Shown: positions 1 to 10,265 of the stretch, piece by piece
Layout: each line of letters opens with the position of its first letter
Numbering within the stretch: position 1 is the first letter of the stretch
Assembly (NCBI RefSeq): GCF_900111125.1
Contig: NZ_FOGE01000002.1
Location: 372,001-436,000 of the forward strand
Origin: Sphingobium sp. YR768
Lineage (GTDB): Bacteria; Pseudomonadota; Alphaproteobacteria; Sphingomonadales; Sphingomonadaceae
DNA: 64,000 nt
Direction: 5' to 3'
Made by a program: the position numbers and the translations under genes
The notes under the pieces: generated by a model
What the model saw: the letters and a program-made list of their open reading frames with translations, nothing else
The model's database searches: none
Told to the model about the DNA's origin: nothing

Positions 1-109
1 CCATCAGTTCCAGGCCATTGTTCAGCGCACCCACGGGGCTGAGCAGGTCATGGCACAGGCGCGAGCAGAGCAGGCTGGCAAATTCGATACTGTCGGTCGG
101 ATTGGTCAT
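1..109 (-). CDS. chpT: ChpT-like histidine phosphotransferase (partial, N-terminus only)
   Basis: Only the first 36 or so residues are in the window. They read MTNPTDSIEFASLLCSR and continue with LCHDLLSPVGALNNGLEL. The H-D-x-x-S-P-x-G-A-x-x-N-G-L pattern is the phospho-accepting helix of the ChpT family, the HPt protein that passes phosphate from CckA to CtrA and CpdR in alphaproteobacterial cell-cycle control. The histidine in CHDLLSP is the expected phosphorylation site. The gene runs left out of the window. It lies 98 bp downstream of the JAMM gene on the same strand. The name rests on this short segment only. Confidence 0.72.
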   Translation of the reverse strand, partial: MTNPTDSIEFASLLCSRLCHDLLSPVGALNNGLELM

Positions 110-207
110 GCGGATGAAGATCGCTGGATAAGAGGGCAGAAAAGGCGCGTTAATTGGCTAATGCGCTGCCCTGCCGCCCGATGCAAGCCCGGCCTGCCGC
201 CTTTCCA

Positions 208-609
208 TCACCGACCGTCGAGGGAAGTTTTGGTAAAATTGACATTAACCGCCACACCCGGCCCTGCGCGCCATAAAGTGGCTTCTCTGCCCCCGATGAT
301 CAGCCACAAACTTCCATCCGGCGCTGCGCAGGCGCGATCGGTTTCCGAAGGCGCGGCGACGCCCGAAGGGTGCGAATGATAATGGCCGATCACCGCCGGA
401 CCACCCTTGCGCGCCGCTCGATACGCCGCGATCAGCGCCGCCGGGTCCAGTTCGAAATGCCGTGCGGGATCGGGGGCCACATTGGCGGTGGGCAATATTG
501 CTTCGATCGCATCGTCTCGTCCCAGCAACAGACCGCAAATCTCGTCCCGGCTCGCCGCTGCCAGGGCCATGATTTGTTCCAACAATGATCTTGAAATCGC
601 TACCGTCAT
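208..609 (-). CDS. JAMM/MPN (Mov34) family zinc metalloprotease
   Basis: This 133-residue protein carries a complete JAMM motif: the glutamate in EICGLLLG near the N-terminus, then GHYHSHPSG and a downstream S-x-x-D (SETD). Bacterial stand-alone JAMM proteins of this size cleave small protein or isopeptide substrates, often in sulfur-carrier or ubiquitin-like pathways; no such partner is visible here, so the substrate is unknown. I chose the ATG at 609 over the one six codons upstream because an AGGG lies about ten bases before it and the upstream start would crowd the divergent rluD gene. It is probably co-transcribed with chpT. Confidence 0.85.
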   Translation of the reverse strand: MTVAISRSLLEQIMALAAASRDEICGLLLGRDDAIEAILPTANVAPDPARHFELDPAALIAAYRAARKGGPAVIGHYHSHPSGVAAPSETDRACAAPDGSLWLIIGGREATLWRAGPGVAVNVNFTKTSLDGR

Positions 610-626
610 TCCTACATCCCTACGCA

Positions 627-1580
627 ATGCAATCGGGGGTTTCCATCATTGAAACAGCGATCGGTGAGGCCCAGCACGGGCTGCGGCTAGATCGCGCACT
701 GGCAGATCTTCTGCCCGACCTGTCGCGTGAGCGGCTGAAGACGCTGATTGGCGAAGGCCAGGTACAAAGCCCACAGACGAACAAGATCAATGCGTCGATG
801 AAGGTATCGGCCGGTCAGCTTTACAGTATCACCCTGCCCCCACCCGTCCCGCTCGATACGGTGGCGCAGGACATCCCGCTCGTCATCGTCCATGAGGATG
901 ACGACCTGATCGTGGTGGACAAGCCCGCCGGCCTTGTCGTCCATCCTGCCGCCGGCAATCTGGACGGCACCTTGGTTAACGCCTTGCTGCATCATTGCGC
1001 CGGTCGATTGTCCGGTATTGGCGGCGTGGCGCGTCCGGGCATCGTTCATCGCATCGACAAGGATACTTCCGGCCTGTTGGTCGTTGCAAAGACGGACAAG
1101 GCCCATGAAGGCCTCGCCCGCCAGTTCAAGGATCATAGCATCGACCGGCTCTATGCCGCCATCGTCTATGGCGTTCCGGTGCCGGGCAACGGAACGGTCG
1201 ATACATGGATCGGCCGGTCCGACGCTGATCGAAAGAAGATGGCGGTTCATCGGGAAGGGCGCGGCAAACATGCCGTCACCCATTACCGCATGATAGACCG
1301 CCTGCGCGGCGCGGCGATGGTGGAATGTCGGCTGGAAACCGGCCGAACCCATCAGGTCCGCGTCCATATGGCGCATCTGGGACACCCCTTGATCGGGGAC
1401 CCGGTTTACGGTAGAGAAAGAAAAGGTTTCAAATCAATACTGGAAACGCTGGGTTTCAAAAGGCAGGCATTGCACGCGAAAACACTGGGGTTCATACATC
1501 CTGCAACGGAAAAGCCCCTATTGTTTCAAAGTGTGTTGCCCACCGACATGCAGGAACTGTTAAGCGAGCTTCACGTATAG
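627..1580 (+). CDS. rluD: RluA/RluD-family 23S rRNA pseudouridine synthase
   Basis: The protein (317 aa) has an N-terminal S4 RNA-binding domain (residues about 18-60, LRLDRALADLLPDLSRERLK) followed by the RluA catalytic domain. The signature HRIDKDTSGLLVVAKT holds the catalytic Asp (about D144). The family isomerises uridines in 23S rRNA helix 69 (RluD) or related sites; RluD is the best fit by length and the S4 domain, but RluA/RluC specificity cannot be excluded. The start at 627 is preferred to 585 because the latter overlaps the divergent JAMM start; only 17 bp separate the two starts. It is followed by rpoH on the same strand after 76 bp. Confidence 0.9.
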   Translation: MQSGVSIIETAIGEAQHGLRLDRALADLLPDLSRERLKTLIGEGQVQSPQTNKINASMKVSAGQLYSITLPPPVPLDTVAQDIPLVIVHEDDDLIVVDKPAGLVVHPAAGNLDGTLVNALLHHCAGRLSGIGGVARPGIVHRIDKDTSGLLVVAKTDKAHEGLARQFKDHSIDRLYAAIVYGVPVPGNGTVDTWIGRSDADRKKMAVHREGRGKHAVTHYRMIDRLRGAAMVECRLETGRTHQVRVHMAHLGHPLIGDPVYGRERKGFKSILETLGFKRQALHAKTLGFIHPATEKPLLFQSVLPTDMQELLSELHV

Positions 1581-1656
1581 GTTTAGACAAGTTTGCGACG
1601 GCGCCTGTGACGCCTCTTCTGGGTCCCGCCGCGCAATGAAAGGGAAAGGTGACGAC

Positions 1657-2568
1657 ATGGCCAAGAGCAATGTCCCCGCGGTTCCGGCGCTGGGCGGTGA
1701 AGCCAGCCTCAACCGCTATCTGTCGGAAATTCGCAAATTTCCGCTGCTCACCCCTGAGCAGGAATATATGCTGGCGAAGCGCTACGAGGAACATCAGGAT
1801 CCCGAAGCCGCAGCGCAGCTTGTAACTTCGCACCTGCGTCTCGTCGCGAAGATCGCCATGGGCTATCGCGGTTATGGTTTGCCGGTCAGCGAACTGATCA
1901 GCGAAGGCAATATCGGCCTGATGCAGGGCGTGAAGAAGTTTGAGGCTGATCGCGGCTTCCGCCTGGCGACCTACGCCATGTGGTGGATCCGCGCCTCGAT
2001 CCAGGAATTCATCCTGCGCAGCTGGTCGCTCGTGAAGATGGGAACCACCGCCTCGCAGAAGAAGCTTTTCTTCAACCTGCGCCGGATGAAGAACAGCATC
2101 AATGCGTTCGAGGACGGCGATCTGAAGCCGGCCGACGTGAACAAGATCGCTACCGATCTTGGCGTCTCCGAAGACGATGTCGTTTCCATGAACCGTCGCA
2201 TGGCGATGGGCGGGGATACTTCGCTCAACGTCTCGATGCGCGAGGACGGCGATGGTCAGTGGCAGGATTGGCTCCAGGATACCGACCCGCTTCAGGACGA
2301 GCGCGTCGGTGACGAGCAGGAGCGCGTAATGCGTCATGACATGCTGGTCGAAGCGATGGACGACCTCAACGACCGCGAAAAGCATATCTTGGCCGAACGC
2401 CGTCTGGCCGAAGAGCCCAAGACGTTGGAAGAACTGAGCCAGGTATATGGCGTATCGCGTGAACGTGTCCGCCAGATCGAGGTTCGCGCCTTCGAAAAGC
2501 TGCAAAAGGCGATGATGCGCATCGCCGGCGGCAAGCTGGAAAAGATGGCGCGTCTGGCCGCCGCCTGA
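1657..2568 (+). CDS. rpoH: RNA polymerase heat-shock sigma factor RpoH (sigma-32)
   Basis: A 303-residue group-3 sigma-70 protein. Region 2 is intact (SHLRLVAKIAMGYRGYGLP; FRLATYAMWWIRASIQEF), the diagnostic RpoH box QKKLFFNLR follows it, and region 4 ends in the HTH segment GVSRERVRQIEVRA. RpoH directs transcription of chaperone and protease genes; groESL in this window is a probable target. The start at 1657 follows an AAAGG six bases upstream; the in-frame ATG at 1636 lacks such a site. Many alphaproteobacteria have a second rpoH elsewhere, so the specialisation of this copy is not known. A strong terminator follows. Confidence 0.97.
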   Translation: MAKSNVPAVPALGGEASLNRYLSEIRKFPLLTPEQEYMLAKRYEEHQDPEAAAQLVTSHLRLVAKIAMGYRGYGLPVSELISEGNIGLMQGVKKFEADRGFRLATYAMWWIRASIQEFILRSWSLVKMGTTASQKKLFFNLRRMKNSINAFEDGDLKPADVNKIATDLGVSEDDVVSMNRRMAMGGDTSLNVSMREDGDGQWQDWLQDTDPLQDERVGDEQERVMRHDMLVEAMDDLNDREKHILAERRLAEEPKTLEELSQVYGVSRERVRQIEVRAFEKLQKAMMRIAGGKLEKMARLAAA

Positions 2569-2592
2569 TCATCGATCAGGTCATCAAACAGC

Positions 2593-2623
2593 AAAAAGCC
2601 CCGGAGTGATCCGGGGCTTTTTG
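2593..2623. terminator. Rho-independent terminator between rpoH and the convergent amidotransferase
   Basis: The arms AAAAAGCCCCGG and CCGGGGCTTTTT flank a six-base loop. Because both A and T tracts are present, it can serve both rpoH (plus) and the convergent gene on the minus strand, whose stop abuts it. Confidence 0.92.
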
Positions 2624-3325
2624 CTAAATATCGATCCCGGCCAGCCACTCGCCGATCATTGCGCGGCCCGCCGCCACCGCGATCGGACCGTGCAGCGCAT
2701 GATCCTCCCGCAGGGCGATGCCGCACTGCTGGGCCACGTCCAGATCCGCCCAGAAATGGGTCAGCCAATCCTCGAAGCGCGGATCCTCGCCCATCTCGGC
2801 ATGGAATTGCAGCGCCAGCAGGTTCGAACCGCGGCGAAAGGCCTGATGCGCATATTTGCCGGTGGAGGCGAGGAGTTCGACATTGTCGGGCAGGTCGAAC
2901 GTGTCGCTGTGCCAATGCAGGATAGGCACGCCATCGATATGGCGCAACGGGGACGCGGCGCCGACCTGATTGACCGTCACCGGCGCAAAGCCCAGCTCCA
3001 TATGACCCCCGGGATAGACGCGCGCGCCCAGTGCCGCCGCGATCATCTGGCTCCCCAGACATACGCCCAACGTCGGACGATCCGCTGTCAGCCGCGCCGA
3101 CAGCTTTTCGATCTGTACAGGAATCCAGGGATGCACATCCTGCTCATAGACGCCCATAGGGCCGCCCATCATGATCAGCAGGTCGGGATCGCACAGATCG
3201 ACCTGTGCGAAATCGGGGCTGGCCACATCGATACGATCGATATGATAGCCCGCCGCCTCAATCGGTTGGAGATACCCTGCCGCACCCTCGCGCGGCACAT
3301 GACGGACGATCAACGCTCTTTTCAT
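2624..3325 (-). CDS. Class I glutamine amidotransferase-like protein
   Basis: The 233-residue protein has the GATase-1 fold signatures: oxyanion strand MMGGPMGVYE, nucleophile elbow GVCLGSQMIAAALGARVYPG (Cys about 89), and the catalytic His in LQFHAEM with a later Glu. It is a stand-alone amidotransferase of the GMP-synthase-like group, many of which act as gamma-glutamyl hydrolases or have unknown acceptors. No synthetase partner is next to it: rpoH is convergent and the GH92 gene divergent. The start at 3325 is the first ATG of the conserved reading (MKRALIVRH). Confidence 0.85.
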   Translation of the reverse strand: MKRALIVRHVPREGAAGYLQPIEAAGYHIDRIDVASPDFAQVDLCDPDLLIMMGGPMGVYEQDVHPWIPVQIEKLSARLTADRPTLGVCLGSQMIAAALGARVYPGGHMELGFAPVTVNQVGAASPLRHIDGVPILHWHSDTFDLPDNVELLASTGKYAHQAFRRGSNLLALQFHAEMGEDPRFEDWLTHFWADLDVAQQCGIALREDHALHGPIAVAAGRAMIGEWLAGIDI

Positions 3326-3435
3326 TGCTGATTCGGACGCTAGACAATCCCACCGGTCGCCGCCACCCCAGCCTTTCTTGCGGCTGTAAAATTAGGACTA
3401 TTGGCCAATCCGCGCCGCCATGATCTAACCGGCGC

Positions 3436-5748
3436 ATGAACGCCCTTCGCATCGCGCTGCTCGCCGGCTCCCTCGTTGCCGCCCCGCTCCTCGCTCAGAC
3501 GACCGACAATGATCCGGTTGCAGCGGTCGATCCCTTCATCGGCACTTCGGGCGAAGGCCACACCTTTCCCGGCGCCGTCGCGCCGTTCGGCATGGTCCAG
3601 CTCTCCCCCGACACCCATGTCGGCCCGGCGCGCCAAACCTATAATTGGGCTGCTGGTTATCGTCATGAAGACCCGGTGATCCTGGGCTTTTCCCACACCC
3701 ATTTCTCGGGTGCGGGCCATAGTGATCTGGGCGATTTTCTGGTGATGCCGGTCAGCGGCGATACGGTTCCGCTGGAGGCTGGCGACGGCAAGACGCCCGG
3801 CTTCCGATCGCACAAGGCCGATGAGATTGCGTCACCCGGCTATTATGCCGTCACCCTGACCGATCCGGGCGTACGCGCGGAAATGACCGCCGGCACCCGC
3901 GTCGGCGTTCACCGCTATGCCTTCCCGGCGGGCAAGGCTGCGCATCTTGTGCTGGACCTGCGCTCTATCATTTACGACTATCCGGGCAAAATTCTCTGGT
4001 CGTCGATCCGCATCCGCCCCGATGGCATCATCACCGGATCGCGCGAAGTACGCGGCTGGGCCACGCCCCGGCGCATCTTCTTCGCCATCCGCTTTTCCGC
4101 GCTGCTGACTAGCCACCGGTTCGTCAGTACGGAAAAGGATGTACTCTACAAGGGATTCAAAGGCCCCGGTCGCGGTCCCGAGACGCTGGACTCCCTCTCC
4201 GGCCGCGCACTGGTGGCGCAACTCGACTTTGGCACGCTGACGAAGCCGCTGGAAGTGAAGGTCGCGCTGTCGGGCGTGGATGAAGATGGCGCCATCGCCA
4301 ACCTCGCCAGCGAGCCGGGCGATTTCGACGCGATCCGGACGAAGACCCGCACCGCCTGGAACGACGCGCTGGGCGCGGTGAAGATCGACGCGCCAAAACC
4401 GATGCGCACCAATGTCTATACCGCCCTTTATCACAGCCTGATGGCGCCCAGCGTCTGGAGCGATGCCGACGGCCGCTGGCGCGGACCGGACGATCAGGTG
4501 CATGCCGGAACCGGCTTCACCATGCATTCCACCTTCTCGCTGTGGGATACGTTCCGCGCCGAACATCCGCTGCTGACGCTGATCCAGCCCGAAGCGAAAA
4601 ATGCCGATTTCGTGAACTCGCTGGTCGCGGGGCAAAAGACCAGCCCCTTCGGCATCCTCCCCGTCTGGCAGTTCGGCGGCAAGGAAACCTGGACCATGAT
4701 CGGCTATCATGCCGTTCCCGTCATCGCCGATGCCTGCCTGAAACGGATCAGGGGCATCGACTGCGCCGCCGCGCTCAAGGCCATGGTCGCCAGCGCCGAT
4801 TACGCCCCCTATGGCGGCCTTGGCGACTATATGAAGCTCGGCTATGTGCCGATCGACCGCGAGCCGGAAGCGGCGTCCAAGACGGTCGAATATGCCTATG
4901 ACGACTGGACCATCGCCCGCCTTGCTCGCCAACTGGGTGACACCGCCACCGCAGAGCGGTTCGAAAAGCGGGCCCAGAACTGGCGCAACAGCTTCGACGC
5001 GAAGACCGGCTTCCTGCGGGCCCGCAAGGCCGACGGCAGCTTCCGCAGCCCCTTCGATCCGATCGCGATCAACTATGGCAGCGACTATACGGAGGGCAAT
5101 GCCTGGCAATATAGCTGGTTCATGCCGCACGATCAGGGCGGCCTGTTCCGCCTGCTGGGCGGCGACGCGAAAGCCGTCGCCAAGCTCGACGCCATGTTCG
5201 ATTATGACAATAGCAAGATCGACTATAGCCATGCCGAGGATATATCCGGCCTGATCGGCCAATATATCCATGGCAACGAACCCAGCCACCATGTCGCCTA
5301 TCTCTACAGCTATGCGGGCCAGCCCTGGCGCACGCAAGAGCGGCTGAAGCAGATAATCGACAGCCAGTATAAGCCCACGCCCGAGGGTCTGGCCGGCAAT
5401 GACGATCTGGGCCAGATGTCCGCCTGGCTGGTCTTCACCGCGCTCGGCTTCTATCCGGTGGCGCCGGGCAGCAACGAATATGTGATCGGGCGGCCGTTCG
5501 TGGAGCGGGCCGAGATGACATTGCCGAACGGCCAGCATTTCACCGTGATTGCCGATGGCCTGTCCGACTCCAATCGCTATGTTGGCCGGGTGACGCTGAA
5601 CGGCAAGCCGCTCGACCGGGGCTATATCACTGATGCGGAAATCCGCGCTGGCGGCGAGTTGCACTTCACCATGCAGGCCGCATCCAACAAGCTATGGGCG
5701 ACCGGCGTCAAGGCGCGGCCCTATTCGATGACGGGATATGGGCGCTGA
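3436..5748 (+). CDS. Secreted glycoside hydrolase family 92 alpha-mannosidase
   Basis: The 770-residue protein begins with a signal peptide (MNALRIALLAGSLVAAPLLAQ). The mature part opens with the GH92 hallmark VDPFIGTSGEGHTFPGAVAP, and the C-terminal (alpha/alpha)6 domain has GNEPSHHVAYLY and GNDDLGQMSAWLVFTALGFY. GH92 enzymes are calcium-dependent exo-alpha-mannosidases; the D-D of GNDDLGQ belongs to the catalytic region. Export to the periplasm implies trimming of mannosides or glycans taken up from outside. It stands alone, without a SusCD-like pair, and is translationally coupled to the following phosphatase gene (TGATG). Confidence 0.93.
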   Translation: MNALRIALLAGSLVAAPLLAQTTDNDPVAAVDPFIGTSGEGHTFPGAVAPFGMVQLSPDTHVGPARQTYNWAAGYRHEDPVILGFSHTHFSGAGHSDLGDFLVMPVSGDTVPLEAGDGKTPGFRSHKADEIASPGYYAVTLTDPGVRAEMTAGTRVGVHRYAFPAGKAAHLVLDLRSIIYDYPGKILWSSIRIRPDGIITGSREVRGWATPRRIFFAIRFSALLTSHRFVSTEKDVLYKGFKGPGRGPETLDSLSGRALVAQLDFGTLTKPLEVKVALSGVDEDGAIANLASEPGDFDAIRTKTRTAWNDALGAVKIDAPKPMRTNVYTALYHSLMAPSVWSDADGRWRGPDDQVHAGTGFTMHSTFSLWDTFRAEHPLLTLIQPEAKNADFVNSLVAGQKTSPFGILPVWQFGGKETWTMIGYHAVPVIADACLKRIRGIDCAAALKAMVASADYAPYGGLGDYMKLGYVPIDREPEAASKTVEYAYDDWTIARLARQLGDTATAERFEKRAQNWRNSFDAKTGFLRARKADGSFRSPFDPIAINYGSDYTEGNAWQYSWFMPHDQGGLFRLLGGDAKAVAKLDAMFDYDNSKIDYSHAEDISGLIGQYIHGNEPSHHVAYLYSYAGQPWRTQERLKQIIDSQYKPTPEGLAGNDDLGQMSAWLVFTALGFYPVAPGSNEYVIGRPFVERAEMTLPNGQHFTVIADGLSDSNRYVGRVTLNGKPLDRGYITDAEIRAGGELHFTMQAASNKLWATGVKARPYSMTGYGR

Positions 5749-6083
5749 TGGAGCGGGAGCGGCATTATCTGTTTATTTGCAGCCAGAACAAGCTGCGCAG
5801 CCCTACGGCGGAACAGATTTTCGCTGACTGTCCCGGTATCGAAACCTTGTCCGCCGGAACCAACCATGATGCAGAAACGCCGCTGGATGATGAGATGTTG
5901 CGCTGGGCCGACACCATCTTCGTGATGGAAAAGACCCATCGCAATAAAATCCAGAAGCGTTTCCGGTCAGCGCTGGAAGGGACAAGAATCGTCTGCCTTG
6001 ATATCCCCGACGATTATGAGTTTATGGACCCGGATCTGATCGCGCTGTTGAAGGCGCGCATGGCTCGCTTTCTGCCGCTATAG
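5748..6083 (+). CDS. Low-molecular-weight protein-tyrosine-phosphatase-like protein
   Basis: A 111-residue protein with the CX5R(S/T) P-loop near the N-terminus (FICSQNKLRSPTAEQIF), close to the LMW-PTP pattern, and a late acidic segment (DIPDDYEFMDPDL) that could provide the general acid. It is shorter than classical LMW-PTP (about 150 aa) and fits the compact phosphotyrosine phosphatase-like family. The start at 5748 overlaps the GH92 stop in TGATG, so translation is probably coupled. Its stop codon lies in the palindrome CTATAG that is also the stop of the convergent cyclase gene. Confidence 0.82.
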   Translation: MERERHYLFICSQNKLRSPTAEQIFADCPGIETLSAGTNHDAETPLDDEMLRWADTIFVMEKTHRNKIQKRFRSALEGTRIVCLDIPDDYEFMDPDLIALLKARMARFLPL

Positions 6084-6740
6084 TGTCGCGAAAGCCCGCA
6101 CCGGGAACGTCCCCATGCCCACAATCTTCGGCGGCATGGCGGTAAAGGTGAAGCCTGCATCCGGCAGCGCGCCAAGGTTGGTCATATGCTCGCAGATCAG
6201 CACGCCTGCACCCAGAAGTTCGCGATGGACCGGGCGACCGGTACCGGGGCGCGTGTCATCGATATTATGGCTATCGATGCCGACCAGCTTGGCGCCGCGC
6301 TCCAGCAGCAAGCAGGCGGCAGCTTCGGTTAAGAAGGGATGCTCCTCGAAATAGGCCGGCGTGCGCCAGTACCGATCCCAGCCGGTGTGGACCAGCACCG
6401 CCCGCCCTGCCACGTCTATCCCGTCCAGATCGGCCGCATCGGTTGCCAGCCCTACCGCCTCGAACGGCCGCCGCACCACGATCGCAGGCAGGCTGGCCAT
6501 ACGGTCGAGATCGAGCATCGACAGGTCGTCCCCCTCCTCGAAACGATGGAAAGGCGCATCCAGATAGGTGCCGGTGTTAGACACCATGTCGATCCGCCCC
6601 ATCTGAAACGTGCTGCCATCGGCATAGTTGGCGCGTGACTGGTCGCGGGTCCAGTAATCGCAGATATGCGGCGCGGCGACGCCCTTATAGGTGGCCATGC
6701 CATGTTCGATGGCGTGGCTCAGATCGATGAAGCGGGTCAT
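6078..6740 (-). CDS. Cyclase-family (kynurenine formamidase-like) metal hydrolase
   Basis: The 220-residue protein has the PF04199 layout: N-terminal IDLSHAIEHGMATYKG, a central metal-binding motif in the variant form NTGTYLDAPFHRF, and a later GIDSHNIDD. In kynurenine formamidase the motif is HxGTHxDxPxH; here the first two His are Asn and Tyr, while Asp and the last His remain. Substrate is unknown. The ATG at 6740 overlaps the stop of the upstream small membrane protein by four bases (ATGA), so the two are coupled. Confidence 0.83.
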   Translation of the reverse strand: MTRFIDLSHAIEHGMATYKGVAAPHICDYWTRDQSRANYADGSTFQMGRIDMVSNTGTYLDAPFHRFEEGDDLSMLDLDRMASLPAIVVRRPFEAVGLATDAADLDGIDVAGRAVLVHTGWDRYWRTPAYFEEHPFLTEAAACLLLERGAKLVGIDSHNIDDTRPGTGRPVHRELLGAGVLICEHMTNLGALPDAGFTFTAMPPKIVGMGTFPVRAFATL

Positions 6741-6991
6741 GACGGGGATATTCTCCGGCGAAGGATACGCCACAATGTGTAGAAACCGACGACGCTCCAG
6801 ATGATGTTGAGCACCATCGACGGGAAGGCCGCATGCCACCAGGTGTTGACCACGAACAGGGTCGCGCCGACTGCATTGAGCCATTGGAAGGTTGCCGATC
6901 CGCCCGCCAGTCGCCCGGTCGACACGCCGACATAAGCGGCCAGCACCAGAAGCGCGCCGACCCAGCCGATGATTTCCACGAACAGCGCCAT
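6737..6991 (-). CDS. Small membrane protein, CBU_0592-like
   Basis: An 84-residue protein made almost entirely of three hydrophobic segments (IIGWVGALLVLAAYVG, FQWLNAVGATLFVVNTWW, MVLNIIWSVVGFYTLW). Size, the W-N motif and the segment pattern fit the CBU_0592 domain family of unknown function. The ATG at 6991 has GGGAG five bases upstream and is preferred to an earlier in-frame ATG at 7003. It is coupled to the cyclase gene downstream and follows acnA on the same strand. Confidence 0.72.
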   Translation of the reverse strand: MALFVEIIGWVGALLVLAAYVGVSTGRLAGGSATFQWLNAVGATLFVVNTWWHAAFPSMVLNIIWSVVGFYTLWRILRRRISPS

Positions 6992-7002
6992 CGCGACTCC
7001 CA

Positions 7003-7037
7003 AAGAAAAGGGCCCCTCCCTTCCGGAAGAAGCCCTG
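7003..7037 (-). terminator. Probable terminator downstream of acnA
   Basis: Read on the minus strand, AGGGC and GCCCT enclose an inner CTTCCGGAAG palindrome and are followed by TTTTCTTT. The stem is imperfect, so this is a moderate call. It lies just before the CBU_0592-like gene. Confidence 0.45.
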
Positions 7038-7063
7038 TTTCCTTAGCTCAGCGCGTCAGCCGA

Positions 7064-9733
<2,670 letters not shown>

Positions 9734-10027
9734 AAGATGTGCGTCTCCTCGCAAGGCGCTGCGGCCAGAGGATGGCGCGTTTCCACCAGAGGCTCACCGT
9801 GCAGCGAAATCGGCCGGACGGCGGGTCGGTAGGGGATGCGCCCCAACCAATGGTCGAAGCAAGTATGTCCCGATGCTGCGGTGCCATACAGGCTGAGACG
9901 GCCAAGTCAAATGGACAAAATAGCCAAACGGACCTTCCTTACCGTCATTTTTCGTTACTGCAAACGGTTCTCAGGAAACTAATCGGCGCACGCACGTTTA
10001 TTGTGCGTAATCAGGGGAAGTACTGCC

Positions 10028-10258
10028 ATGTCGCTGACCATTTCGGACGCCGCCGTCGATCGTCAAGCAGGCCTGTTGGCCTATCGTCCCGGTCGCGCGA
10101 TGGCTTGCCCGGCTTGCGGCGAACGCCACTGGCTGGTGGGACGCATAGTGGCGGAATGTGTGCGCTGCGAAACAGCGCTACCGATCGAGCAGGGCCATCG
10201 GGAATGGCTTAGCATGGTGTCCGAATCCATCCAGCTGGCGCCCTTCCCGATCGTCTAA
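10028..10258 (+). CDS. Small zinc-ribbon protein of unknown function
   Basis: The 76-residue protein has a central CPACGERHWLVGRIVAECVRC, a CxxC-x15-CxxC arrangement typical of a small treble-clef or zinc ribbon. An AGGGGAAG precedes the ATG by about eight bases, supporting translation. It is divergent from acnA and converges on the DUF885 gene with a seven-base gap. I do not recognise a specific family; a role in nucleic acid or protein binding would be a guess. Confidence 0.72.
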   Translation: MSLTISDAAVDRQAGLLAYRPGRAMACPACGERHWLVGRIVAECVRCETALPIEQGHREWLSMVSESIQLAPFPIV

Positions 10259-10265
10259 GACAGCC

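Noticed and set aside
110..207. A possible CtrA site (TTAA-N7-TTAA) before chpT
   Set aside because: The TTAATTGGCTAA present has the wrong spacing.
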